Shown here: piece after piece, positions 8,032 through 14,510 of the stretch
Layout of the letters: each line of letters begins with the position of its first letter
How positions within the stretch are numbered: position 1 is the stretch's first letter
Origin: an uncultured Bacteroidales bacterium
Lineage (GTDB): Bacteria > Bacteroidota > Bacteroidia > Bacteroidales > Bacteroidaceae
Assembly (NCBI GenBank): GCA_937896105.1
Contig: CALBKR010000133.1
Span: 1 to 14,510, forward strand
Direction of reading: 5' to 3'
Length of the DNA: 14,510 bases
The notes under the pieces: generated by a model
What the model saw: only the letters and a program-made list of their open reading frames with translations
Database searches by the model: none
Told to the model about the DNA's origin: nothing
Position numbers and translations under genes: made by a program

Positions 8032-8733
8032 TTATTCAAAATATAAGGAGAGGACTATCATTTTGCTCACCACCTTGTCGACAGACTGCGTGAACTTTAT
8101 ATAGTTTGCATCGAGCAGGTCGTTGCGGTCTTTCCTGAGCACATCGAGAACGCTGAAGGCGAATTTCAGTTCGGGTATCAGCTTAAAGAACGGCAGATAG
8201 AAATCGCAGCCAAAGCCCACCTCTATCATGCAGTCGAACTTTTTGAGCAACAGCTGCTGCTGTTTCTTTACCGTGAGGTTGAACATAGGGCTGACGCCGG
8301 CCGTAATATACGGTCTGTAGTTGTTGAAACGCTCGGCTGCATATTTTACGTGCAAAGGCAAAGCTATATATGTAGTCTTTATCGACTGCTTTGATGTCTC
8401 GCCGCTGTTCTGTTCACGGAATATAACACTGTTCTGCCCGAAGTGCATTGTGGGTATCGCACGCAACGAGAAATATTTGCCCAGGCGAAGGTCGGCAAGC
8501 ACACCGACACTGAAACCGGGGTTATAGTTGGGGATATCGGCATACCACATTTCGCCATTCTCGGTCACGAAACCATTGTTCACGAACTCCATATCCTGCA
8601 GATGCGTGCCCACAAAGAAGCCATAGTGCAGACGGCGGAAATCGATATACGGTTTGTTCTGCACCTTGCGCTCCTGCGCCACTGCACACAGCGGCAACAA
8701 CAGCAGCAAAAGATATGTAAAGGTTCTTTTCAT
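8032..8733 (-). CDS. PorT-family outer-membrane beta-barrel protein
   Basis: The 233-residue protein has a signal peptide (MKRT, a Leu-rich core at 8-14, cleavage near AVAQ at 17-20). The mature part has alternating strands of an eight-strand-type barrel and ends in SLYFE. The start of the mature part (KPYIDFRRLHYGFFVGTHLQDMEF, from 27) and the later pattern of basic and aromatic strands fit the PorT family. PorT of Porphyromonas gingivalis is required for the type IX secretion system, but PorT-like proteins also occur in species lacking that system, and no other type IX gene is in the window. The gene lies 68 nt after the ABC-F gene and 11 nt before the hydrolase gene. I see no separate promoter or terminator in the 68-nt gap. 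Confidence 0.75.
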   Translation of the reverse strand: MKRTFTYLLLLLLPLCAVAQERKVQNKPYIDFRRLHYGFFVGTHLQDMEFVNNGFVTENGEMWYADIPNYNPGFSVGVLADLRLGKYFSLRAIPTMHFGQNSVIFREQNSGETSKQSIKTTYIALPLHVKYAAERFNNYRPYITAGVSPMFNLTVKKQQQLLLKKFDCMIEVGFGCDFYLPFFKLIPELKFAFSVLDVLRKDRNDLLDANYIKFTQSVDKVVSKMIVLSLYFE

Positions 8734-8801
8734 CTATGAGATAACGCAAAAGCAGGGATATTATTGTCTTTTTCGGTTTTCTGTTTCAGGTTTTAATCTT
8801 G

Positions 8802-10673
8802 TTACGCAAACTCGCTGAGCTCGAGCCAACGCATTGTCTTTTCATCGATAAGCTCTATTACCTGCTGTATGCGCATCGACTTTTCGACCAAAGTGGCATT
8901 GTCGAGCGTGCCGCTGCTCATTGCCTCTTCAATAGCGGTTTTCTCCTCTTCGAGCGCAGCAATCTCAGCCTCAAGGGCTTCATACTCCTTGCGTTCCTTG
9001 AACGAAAGCTTGCGTTTAGACTCGCTGCGGTAGCTCTGCTTCGGTGCGCTCTCCTTGGCGGACTTCGCCGTAGCAGCGGCCTGGGCGGCAACCCTCTCCT
9101 CCTCACGCCAATCGCGCCAGTCGGTGTAGTTGCCAGGGAAATCCTTTATATCGCCATTGCCCCCGAAGGCAAAGATGTGGTCAACGACCTTGTCCATAAA
9201 GTAGCGGTCGTGGCTCACGACGATGACACACCCCTTGAAATCGCACAGGTACTCCTCGAGTATCTGCAGTGTCTCGATATCGAGGTCATTGGTAGGCTCG
9301 TCGAGCACCAGGAAATTGGGGTTCGACATAAGCACAGTGCAGAGATAGAGGCGGCGTTTCTCGCCGCCGCTCAGCTTGTAGACATAGCTGTATTGCTTCT
9401 CGGGTGTAAAGAGGAAATGTTGCAGAAACTGCGAAGCGGTGAGCATCTTGCCGGCAACAGGAATTACCTCGGCAATGTTCTTCACTACATCAATAACCTT
9501 CATCTGCTCGTTGAACGAGAGACCGTCCTGGCTGTAATAGCCCCACTTGACCGTTTCGCCGATGTCAATTGTTCCGCTGTCGGGAGCGACACGGCCAAGC
9601 AGCATCTTTATGAAGGTCGACTTGCCGGTGCCGTTGTTGCCCACGATGCCAAGTTTCTCGTAACGCGCAAAGGTGTAGGTAAAATCCTTTGCTATCACCT
9701 TGCTGCCGAAAGCCTTGCACAAATCCTTGATGACAAAAATCTTGTTGCCGATGTATTGCGACTTTATCTCGAGTGACACCTTGCTGTCGTCACGCATCGC
9801 AGCTGCTTTTTCCTCCAGTTTATAAAATGCATCGATGCGGTATTTTGCCTTGTGCGCACGTGCCTGCGGCTGACGGCGCATCCAGTCGAGTTCCTTGCGC
9901 AACAGGTTGCGTGCACGCGCAGTCTCCACAGCCAAGTTCTGCAGACGCTCCTCGCGTTTCTGCAGGAAATAGCTGTAATTGCCTTTGTAGCGGTAGACCT
10001 GACGGTCATCTATCTCAATTATCACATTGCAGACATTGTCGAGAAAATAGCGGTCGTGGGTAACCATCAGCAGGCTGCCGCTCATACGCGAGAGATACTC
10101 CTCGAGCCACTCTACCATCTCAAGGTCGAGGTGGTTCGTTGGCTCGTCGAGAATCATCAGCTGCGGCTCGTCAATGAGCACAGCAGCAAGTGCAACGCGC
10201 TTTTTCTGACCGCCGGAGAGTTCCCCGACAGGCTGGTTGAATTTCTCTATCTTCAGTTTCGAAAGCACCTGCTTTGCACGGGTCTCATAATCCCAGGCAT
10301 CGAGGCAGTCCATCTCCTCCATAGCGTGCTGAAGGGCATTGTGGTCGCCGCTCTCTATTGCCGCCTCATAACGGGCTATCACGCCGGCCTTCTCAATGTT
10401 GCGCTGCAGGCAAGCCTCTATCACCGTCAGCTCCGGAGCAAAATCGGGTTCCTGTTCAAGATACCCCACCCTGACACCGCCGCGCAGTGTTATCTTGCCG
10501 TCGTCGGCCGGTTCCTCGCCGGCAATGATTTTCAGCAACGTACTCTTGCCCTTGCCGTTACGGGCTATAAGGCCAATGCGCTGCCGCTCCTCAACGACAA
10601 ACGATATATCATTGAACAGCACAAGGTCGCCGAAACTCTTGGATATATTCTCTATTTGAAGGTCTATTGCCAT
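8802..10673 (-). CDS. uup: ABC-F family ATPase, Uup type
   Basis: ABC-F proteins are soluble double-ATPase proteins that act on ribosomes or associated processes and do not transport. The 623 residues contain two nucleotide-binding domains. The first has Walker A ARNGKGKS (37-44), signature LSGGQ (152-156) and Walker B ending in DE (E177). The second has GNNGTGKS (345-352), LSGGE (434-438) and E459. The charged linker between them spans about 240-300. A C-terminal extension (about 522-620) is basic at first and then a coiled coil (EYEALEAEIAALEEEKTAIEE from 563), as in Uup. Both catalytic glutamates are present. Walker A of the first domain has Lys where Ala is usual (GKGKS for GAGKS). The start at 10673 is the only ATG close to the first strand and fits the promoter at 10693-10724. 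Confidence 0.93.
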   Translation of the reverse strand: MAIDLQIENISKSFGDLVLFNDISFVVEERQRIGLIARNGKGKSTLLKIIAGEEPADDGKITLRGGVRVGYLEQEPDFAPELTVIEACLQRNIEKAGVIARYEAAIESGDHNALQHAMEEMDCLDAWDYETRAKQVLSKLKIEKFNQPVGELSGGQKKRVALAAVLIDEPQLMILDEPTNHLDLEMVEWLEEYLSRMSGSLLMVTHDRYFLDNVCNVIIEIDDRQVYRYKGNYSYFLQKREERLQNLAVETARARNLLRKELDWMRRQPQARAHKAKYRIDAFYKLEEKAAAMRDDSKVSLEIKSQYIGNKIFVIKDLCKAFGSKVIAKDFTYTFARYEKLGIVGNNGTGKSTFIKMLLGRVAPDSGTIDIGETVKWGYYSQDGLSFNEQMKVIDVVKNIAEVIPVAGKMLTASQFLQHFLFTPEKQYSYVYKLSGGEKRRLYLCTVLMSNPNFLVLDEPTNDLDIETLQILEEYLCDFKGCVIVVSHDRYFMDKVVDHIFAFGGNGDIKDFPGNYTDWRDWREEERVAAQAAATAKSAKESAPKQSYRSESKRKLSFKERKEYEALEAEIAALEEEKTAIEEAMSSGTLDNATLVEKSMRIQQVIELIDEKTMRWLELSEFA

Positions 10674-10692
10674 TTTCTTCTATTTTCGCCTG

Positions 10693-10724
10693 CGAAGATA
10701 ATAAAATATGTGCTTATTGACAAA
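10693..10724 (-). promoter_or_regulatory. Bacteroidetes-type promoter for the ABC-F gene
   Basis: On the minus strand TTTG (10724-10721), a 20-nt spacer and TATCTTCG (10700-10693) form a good -33/-7 pair. The start codon at 10673 lies 20 nt below the -7 box, so the leader is very short. It should drive the ABC-F gene and perhaps the PorT-like and hydrolase genes. Confidence 0.65.
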
Positions 10725-10735
10725 GTGAAACAAGT

Positions 10736-10760
10736 ACGGCCCCTGCAGAGCAGAGGCCGT
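10736..10760. repeat. Hairpin between lolD and the ABC-F promoter
   Basis: An inverted repeat pairs 10736-10746 with 10750-10760 around the 3-nt loop AGA: ACGGCC with GGCCGT, one C/A mismatch, then CTGC with GCAG. It lies downstream of the lolD stop on the minus strand and 12 nt upstream of the ABC-F -33 box. No long T-tract follows. It may be a backup terminator or a regulatory site for the ABC-F promoter. Confidence 0.4.
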
Positions 10761-10771
10761 AGAGACAAACA

Positions 10772-10799
10772 TTGAAAAACAACGAGCGGGAAAACGCTC
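10772..10799 (-). terminator. Probable intrinsic terminator of the tcdA-lolD transcript
   Basis: On the minus strand GAGCG, a 6-nt loop and CGCTC form a short GC-rich stem (10799-10784), followed at once by GTTGTTTTTC. It lies 67 nt after the lolD stop. The stem is only 5 bp, so efficiency is uncertain. The remainder of the 10674-10865 gap is AT-rich with no gene. Confidence 0.5.
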
Positions 10800-10865
10800 A
10801 TCATCTGTTTATATGACATTAAAGAGGTTGGAATGTAAAACAGGCTTCTACAACTTTAACACATT

Positions 10866-11525
10866 TTAACAAACATCCTGTATCACCCCATCCACCATAT
10901 GAAGCGTGCGGTCGGTGTACGATGCAAGTGTCTCGTCGTGCGTGACGATTACGAATGTCTGGCCAAAGCGGTCGCGCAGGTCGAAGAAGAGCCTGTGCAG
11001 TTCCTCTTTGTTATGGCTGTCGAGACTACCCGAGGGCTCGTCGGCAAGCACCACATCGGGGTGATTGATAAGGGCACGGGCTACCGCCACACGCTGGTTC
11101 TCACCGCCCGACATTTCGGCAGGCTTATGATGCGCACGCTCCCCGAGCCCCATTACACGGAGCAGTTCCATTGCCTCGTTCTCGGCTTCTGAGCGCTTAC
11201 GCCCAGCTATCAATGCAGGAATTATCACATTCTCCAAGGCCGTAAACTCGGGCAGAAGCTGGTGGAACTGGAACACAAAGCCAATATGTTTGTTACGGAA
11301 GGCAGCAAGGCGCTTGCTGTTCAGGCGACCCAAATCCTCGCCATTGAAGCGTATTGTTCCGCCGGTAGGCTTGTCGAGCGTACCGATGAGCTGCAACAGA
11401 GTTGTCTTTCCGGCGCCGCTTGAACCCACGATGCTTATCACCTCGCCCTTTCCTATGGTGAGATTTACGCCTTTAAGCACCTGCAGGCTTCCGAAACTCT
11501 TGGTCAGGTTCTCTATCTCTATCAT
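10866..11525 (-). CDS. LolD/MacB-type ABC transporter ATP-binding protein
   Basis: The 219-residue ATPase has Walker A GSSGAGKT (34-41), Q-loop Q86 in [16 protein letters not shown], signature MSGGE (138-142), Walker B VVLADEP (158-164, catalytic E163) and the switch histidine H196. The wording around the Q-loop and the segment GSLD (166-169) are typical of the LolD/MacB/FtsE group, which power lipoprotein release or efflux with a FtsX-like permease. No permease gene is next to it in this window, as is common for lolD homologues in Bacteroidetes. Start ATG 11525 overlaps the tcdA stop by four bases (ATGA), so translation is probably coupled. LolD function is the likeliest, but the permease partner must be found to be sure. 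Confidence 0.88.
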   Translation of the reverse strand: MIEIENLTKSFGSLQVLKGVNLTIGKGEVISIVGSSGAGKTTLLQLIGTLDKPTGGTIRFNGEDLGRLNSKRLAAFRNKHIGFVFQFHQLLPEFTALENVIIPALIAGRKRSEAENEAMELLRVMGLGERAHHKPAEMSGGENQRVAVARALINHPDVVLADEPSGSLDSHNKEELHRLFFDLRDRFGQTFVIVTHDETLASYTDRTLHMVDGVIQDVC

Positions 11526-12229
11526 ATCTCTTTTATTACATATTCAGCAATGTAGCAACCGAATGTCGCTGTGAAATAGCCCAATGAGCCGATGATGGGC
11601 TTGCCGCCTGCAGGGTTAGGGCGGATTGCCGAGCGGCGCGGCTCCTCGACACTGTAAACTACCGGCAGCCTGTACTTTCCGCGGGCTTCGCGAAGCAGGC
11701 GACGCACATTCTTGGCAAGCGTACAATGCTCGGTCTTCCAGAGGTCACCGGTGCGTATATCGGCAAGGTTGCACTTTGCCCCGGCACCCATACTTGAGAT
11801 AATTTTCAAGCCACGCTCCCAACAGGCCGTTATGAGCGCTCCTTTTGGCTCCAGAGTATCGATGGCATCGACAACAAAATCGTAATTATGCTCCGACAGC
11901 AGGCTTCCGACATTGCCCGGCTCAATGTAGAGTTGTTTCACGACAAGCTGCACAGCCGGGTTAATGGCTCGCAGACGCTCGGCAACCACCTCACACTTGG
12001 GAGCACCCACAGTTGTCGAGAGTGCCGGCATCTGGCGGTTCACATTAGTTACATCCACAATATCGGCATCGACAAGGGTAAATGCGCCCACCCCGGCACG
12101 ACACAACATCTCGGCAGCCCAGGAGCCTACACCACCAAGACCAACGACAAGTATATGGGCACACGAAAGACGCCTTTGCCTCTCCTCACCCAACAGCAGT
12201 TCACCACGTTGTAACCAGTTTTCAGCCAT
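11522..12229 (-). CDS. tcdA: tRNA threonylcarbamoyladenosine dehydratase TcdA (CsdL)
   Basis: TcdA uses ATP to cyclise the threonylcarbamoyl group on A37 of ANN-decoding tRNAs, giving ct6A. The 235-residue protein is an E1-like ThiF-fold enzyme. It has the nucleotide loop GLGGVGS (30-36), the acidic strand end [15 protein letters not shown] (52-66) with the family NRQ, and [11 protein letters not shown] (119-129). The C-terminal region with [11 protein letters not shown] (214-224) fits TcdA. It is shorter than the E. coli protein, mainly at the C-terminus, as usual for Bacteroidetes. ATG 12229 is the first in-frame start. It lies upstream of lolD, with a 4-base overlap, and diverges from asd. 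Confidence 0.9.
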   Translation of the reverse strand: MAENWLQRGELLLGEERQRRLSCAHILVVGLGGVGSWAAEMLCRAGVGAFTLVDADIVDVTNVNRQMPALSTTVGAPKCEVVAERLRAINPAVQLVVKQLYIEPGNVGSLLSEHNYDFVVDAIDTLEPKGALITACWERGLKIISSMGAGAKCNLADIRTGDLWKTEHCTLAKNVRRLLREARGKYRLPVVYSVEEPRRSAIRPNPAGGKPIIGSLGYFTATFGCYIAEYVIKEI

Positions 12230-12259
12230 AAAATTACACTACCGAAGCATTTCAGATAG

Positions 12260-12267
12260 CGAAAGTA
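12260..12267 (-). promoter_or_regulatory. Possible -7 box for tcdA-lolD
   Basis: On the minus strand TACTTTCG (12267-12260) fits TAnnTTTG with one mismatch and lies 31 nt before the tcdA start. The -33 region is weak: the nearest candidate is CTTG at 12288-12285 with a 17-nt spacer. The stretch 12280-12310 between the two divergent promoters is very AT-rich. Confidence 0.35.
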
Positions 12268-12340
12268 CAAAAAAATAGCAATAGCAAGGGTATATAAAAT
12301 ATTTTTTAAGTAATTTTGCAACGCAAACAATGCAAATAGC

Positions 12341-12352
12341 AGCCTGCAGGCT
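12341..12352. promoter_or_regulatory. 12-bp palindrome beside the asd promoter
   Basis: AGCCTGCAGGCT is a perfect palindrome ending on the first base of the asd -33 box. It could be an operator, but a 12-bp palindrome is short and no second copy was found. Confidence 0.25.
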
Positions 12353-12382
12353 TCGCACAGAGAGGCATCCGGGCTATCTTTG
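12352..12382 (+). promoter_or_regulatory. Bacteroidetes-type promoter for asd
   Basis: TTCG (12352-12355), a 19-nt spacer and TATCTTTG (12375-12382) form a good -33/-7 pair; the -7 box fits TAnnTTTG exactly. The start codon is at 12405, so transcription would begin about 15 nt before it. Confidence 0.7.
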
Positions 12383-12404
12383 CACACGAAAAAATATTTA
12401 CAGA

Positions 12405-13412
12405 ATGAAAATAGCAATTGTAGGTGTCAGCGGTGCGGTAGGACAGGAGTTCCTCCGCGTGCTCGACGAGAGAAATTTCCCATTTGACGAGCTGGTGCTT
12501 TTCGGTTCAGCCCGCAGTGCAGGACAGGTATATAACGTACGTGGCAACGACTGTGTTGTCAAGGAGCTCAAGCACAACGACGATTTCAAGGGTGTCGACT
12601 ATGCCTTTGTATCGGCCGGCGGCGGCGTGTCGAAGGAGTTTGCCGAAACAATAACAAAGCACGGCGCTGTGATGATTGACAACTCCAGCGCATTCCGTAT
12701 GGACAGCGATGTTCCCTTGGTTGTACCCGAGGTTAACCCCACCGATGCATACAACCGCCCACGCAACATAATCGCCAACCCCAACTGCACTACAATACAG
12801 ATGGTTGTTGCACTCAAGGCAATAGAGAACCTCTCACATATCAAGCGCGTACACGCATCGACCTACCAGGCAGCAAGCGGTGCAGGTGCAGCAGCGATGG
12901 CCGAGCTCTATGAGCAGTACCGCCAGGTACTTGCTGGCGAGGAGCCCACTGTCGAGAAGTTCGCTTACCAGCTTGCATTCAACGTGATACCGCAGATTGA
13001 TGTATTTACCGACAACGGATACACCAAGGAGGAGATGAAAATGTACAACGAGACACGCAAGATTATGCACAGCGACATAGAGGTCAGCGCACAGTGCGTA
13101 CGTGTTCCGGCGCTGCGCTCACACTCACAGTCACTGTGGATTGAGACCGAGCGTCCGCTGAGTGTCGAGGAGGTTCGCTGTGCCATCGCCGAAGGCGAAG
13201 GTCTCATTCTGATGGACTGCCCCGAGGAGAAGGTATATCCTATGCCACTCTTCCTTGCAGGACAGGATCCTGTATATGTAGGCCGCATACGCAAGGACAT
13301 CACAAACCCCAATGGCATACTTATGTGGATTGTAGGTGACCAGATTAAGAAAGGCGCTGCGCTCAACGCGGTGCAGATAGCAGAGTACCTGATTGCTCAC
13401 CCGCAGAAATAA
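12405..13412 (+). CDS. asd: Aspartate-semialdehyde dehydrogenase
   Basis: This NADPH enzyme converts aspartyl phosphate to aspartate semialdehyde, the branch point to lysine/diaminopimelate, threonine and methionine. The 335 residues match the family length. The dinucleotide loop is GVSGAVGQ (7-14), the catalytic cysteine is C128 in NPNCTTIQ, and the substrate and acid-base residues are R238 and H240 in [17 protein letters not shown] (93-100) and VPEVNP (107-112) are further family motifs. The frame is open upstream to 12330, but ATG 12405 gives the correct N-terminus (MKIAIVG) and lies just downstream of the promoter. It is a single-gene unit, divergent from tcdA and convergent with the FISUMP gene. 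Confidence 0.97.
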   Translation: MKIAIVGVSGAVGQEFLRVLDERNFPFDELVLFGSARSAGQVYNVRGNDCVVKELKHNDDFKGVDYAFVSAGGGVSKEFAETITKHGAVMIDNSSAFRMDSDVPLVVPEVNPTDAYNRPRNIIANPNCTTIQMVVALKAIENLSHIKRVHASTYQAASGAGAAAMAELYEQYRQVLAGEEPTVEKFAYQLAFNVIPQIDVFTDNGYTKEEMKMYNETRKIMHSDIEVSAQCVRVPALRSHSQSLWIETERPLSVEEVRCAIAEGEGLILMDCPEEKVYPMPLFLAGQDPVYVGRIRKDITNPNGILMWIVGDQIKKGAALNAVQIAEYLIAHPQK

Positions 13413-13429
13413 TCAACAAACCATTTTGA

Positions 13430-13469
13430 TACACAAACAAGGCGGCCAATTGGCCGCCTTGTTTGTGTA
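13430..13469. terminator. Bidirectional terminator, 40-bp perfect palindrome
   Basis: Bases 13430-13449 are the exact reverse complement of 13450-13469. The core GGCGGCCAATTGGCCGCC is GC-rich, and each side carries an A-rich or T-rich arm (CAAACAA, TTGTTTG), so a transcript from either strand makes a strong stem followed by a U-rich stretch. It lies between the convergent asd and FISUMP genes, 17 nt after the asd stop and 12 nt after the other stop. Confidence 0.88.
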
Positions 13470-13481
13470 AATACAATATAC

Positions 13482-14510
13482 TCATTTTTTCACAGGACGC
13501 ACGCAACGGCCTACATAACGGTAAATCCAGAATGTAAGACGGTCAGGTCCTGTATAATAGAAATAGTAGGCAAATTCTGTATCCTTATGCGGTGTCGAGC
13601 ACCAATACTCGGCCAACTTGCCGTCATTGTGCAATGATGCACCTTCGCGATAGCCAGTTACAGGCAAGAAGATACTGTTGCCGTTGGGGCCTGTCACCTT
13701 ATAGCCGTCCACACCGTTTACTGTAGCCCACTCCCAACCGCAATTGGTGATTAACTCCTCAAAGTCCTCTTTTGTCGGTATCTGCCATGACTCGCCACGC
13801 TTCGCTGTGGCAACATCAAAATTGGGATCGCCTGCGATCTGCTTTATCTTTTTCTTGCGAGTAATGCTGTTGAACTCGGTGTAATTGCTCTTCGTGTCAA
13901 TTTCGCCCCAAGCAAAATAGTCGCCGCACTCCTCGGGTGCACCTGCACCGATGTTACAAGCACCCCATTTCACGCCGCTTGGCAGGCCGAGATCAACAGC
14001 TGCGGTCTTTGCTTTTTCTCTTGCTTCTGCTTTAGCTTTTGCTTCCGCCTCTGCTTTGGCCTTGGCTTCTGCCTCTGCTTTGGCCTTGGCTTCTGCCTCT
14101 GCTTTGGCTTTTGCTTCTGCCTCTGCTTTGGCTTTTGCTTCTGCCTCAGCTTTAGCTTTTGCTTCTGCTTCCGCTTTGGCTTTTGCTTCTGCCTCTGCCT
14201 TGGCCTTGGCTTCTGCCTCTGCTTTGGCCTTTGCTTCAGCTTCTGCTTTAGCTTTTGCTGCTGCCTCTGCCTTAGCCTTTGCTTCAGCTTCTGCTTTAGC
14301 TTTTGCTGCTGCCTCTGCCTTAGCCTTTGCTTCTGCCTCTGCTTTGGCTTTTGCTTCTGCTTCTGCTTCCGCTTTAGCTTTTGCTTCTGCTTCCGCTTTA
14401 GCTTTTGCTTCTGCCTCTGCTTTGGCTCTTGCTTCTGCCTCTGCCTTGGCCTTTGCTTCAGCTTCTGCTTTAGCTCTTGCTTCTGCTTCTGCCTTGGCCT
14501 TTGCTTCTGC
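13482..14510 (-). CDS. Protein with (AEAKAKAE)n array and C-terminal FISUMP domain, partial, 5' end outside the window
   Basis: The frame is open from the stop at 13482 to the window edge, giving 342 C-terminal residues; no start codon is assigned. The GTG at 13973 lies inside the domain and is not a start. Visible residues 1-162 are 20 octapeptides of consensus AEAKAKAE with one extra AE pair. A short linker (AREKAKTAA) leads to a FISUMP (Fibrobacter succinogenes major paralogous) domain, about 172-342: [65 protein letters not shown] and a final [10 protein letters not shown]. Such domains are common in Bacteroidetes, usually secreted or surface-linked, with no known biochemical activity. 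Whether this protein has a signal peptide, a membrane anchor or another N-terminal domain cannot be seen. The array may be a rigid helix or a beta-forming spacer. Confidence 0.85.
   Translation of the reverse strand, partial: AEAKAKAEAEARAKAEAEAKAKAEAEARAKAEAEAKAKAEAEAKAKAEAEAEAKAKAEAEAKAKAEAAAKAKAEAEAKAKAEAAAKAKAEAEAKAKAEAEAKAKAEAEAKAKAEAEAKAKAEAEAKAKAEAEAKAKAEAEAKAKAEAEAKAKAEAEAKAKAEAREKAKTAAVDLGLPSGVKWGACNIGAGAPEECGDYFAWGEIDTKSNYTEFNSITRKKKIKQIAGDPNFDVATAKRGESWQIPTKEDFEELITNCGWEWATVNGVDGYKVTGPNGNSIFLPVTGYREGASLHNDGKLAEYWCSTPHKDTEFAYYFYYTGPDRLTFWIYRYVGRCVRPVKK
14025..14510 (-). repeat. 24-bp coding tandem repeat, at least 20 units, continuing past the window
   Basis: Read on the minus strand from 14510, 24-nt units encode AEAKAKAE in one unbroken frame. 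Six units come first, then a 6-nt insertion (AE, 14366-14361), then fourteen more to 14025. Variants are AEARAKAE (units 2 and 4) and AAAKAKAE (units 9 and 11). Synonymous codons vary between units (GCA/GCC/GCT/GCG, AAA/AAG, GAA/GAG), so most copies are old, but 14231-14278 and 14279-14326 are identical 48-bp copies. Confidence 0.95.

Noticed and set aside
8799..10775. Plus-strand open frames at 8799-9776 and 9852-10775
   Set aside because: Both are antisense to the ABC-F gene, whose motifs are complete on the minus strand; neither has a promoter or family motif.
12311..12318. TAATTTTG as a second plus-strand -7 box for asd
   Set aside because: It fits TAnnTTTG but has no -33 box at 19-21 nt and would give a leader of about 80 nt; TATCTTTG at 12375 is better.
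12330..12404. An earlier start for asd at 12330
   Set aside because: It lies upstream of the promoter boxes and adds 25 residues not found in the family.
13482..13973. A free-standing 163-residue FISUMP protein starting at GTG 13973
   Set aside because: The frame continues upstream without a stop, and the conserved domain start (VDLGLPSG) lies before that GTG.
14025..14510. CRISPR array
   Set aside because: The 24-bp units are contiguous with no unique spacers, vary at synonymous sites and encode one open frame.

Overview
The window looks like chromosomal DNA of a member of the order Bacteroidales, probably gut-associated. The grounds are the Bacteroidetes-type promoters (TTTG about 19-20 nt before TAnnTTTG), the absence of Shine-Dalgarno sites, the abundance of envelope genes (TonB-dependent receptor, lipoprotein, PorT-like barrel) and the typical FISUMP-domain wording ([10 protein letters not shown]...GDYFAWGE). 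GC content is around one half. No rRNA, tRNA, insertion sequence or CRISPR array was seen. Gene density is high and no gene-free stretch exceeds 200 bases.

Layout, left to right. (1) 1-961, minus: the N-terminal 320 residues of an FprA-type flavodiiron protein, cut by the window edge, with its own promoter. (2) 1062-7310, minus: a tight five-gene cluster, transcribed from 7310 downward: TonB-dependent receptor, lipoprotein with two tandem calycin-like repeats, GH123-like secreted glycoside hydrolase, TPM-domain membrane protein with a zinc ribbon and Gly-rich tail, and LemA. Gaps are 7, 22, -1 and 32 nt, which suggests one operon. (3) 7406-10673, minus: Uup-type ABC-F ATPase, PorT-family outer-membrane barrel and a YqiA-like alpha/beta hydrolase, with a promoter in front of the ABC-F gene. 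(4) 10866-12229, minus: tcdA and a LolD-type ATPase gene overlapping by ATGA and followed by hairpins. (5) 12405-13412, plus: asd (aspartate-semialdehyde dehydrogenase), divergent from tcdA with a clear promoter. (6) 13430-13469: a 40-bp perfect palindrome, probably a bidirectional terminator. (7) 13482-14510, minus: the C-terminal part of a large protein with at least 20 copies of an Ala-Glu-Ala-Lys octapeptide followed by a FISUMP domain; its start lies beyond the window.

Two regions deserve attention. The octapeptide array matches the self-assembling EAK16-II peptide exactly in register and is attached to a FISUMP domain, in a locus that shows signs of repeat-number change. The receptor / double-calycin lipoprotein / GH123 / TPM / LemA cluster could be a SusD-less uptake system for a GalNAc-containing or other host-derived ligand; this is an inference from gene order and families. 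The rest is ordinary housekeeping and envelope biology.
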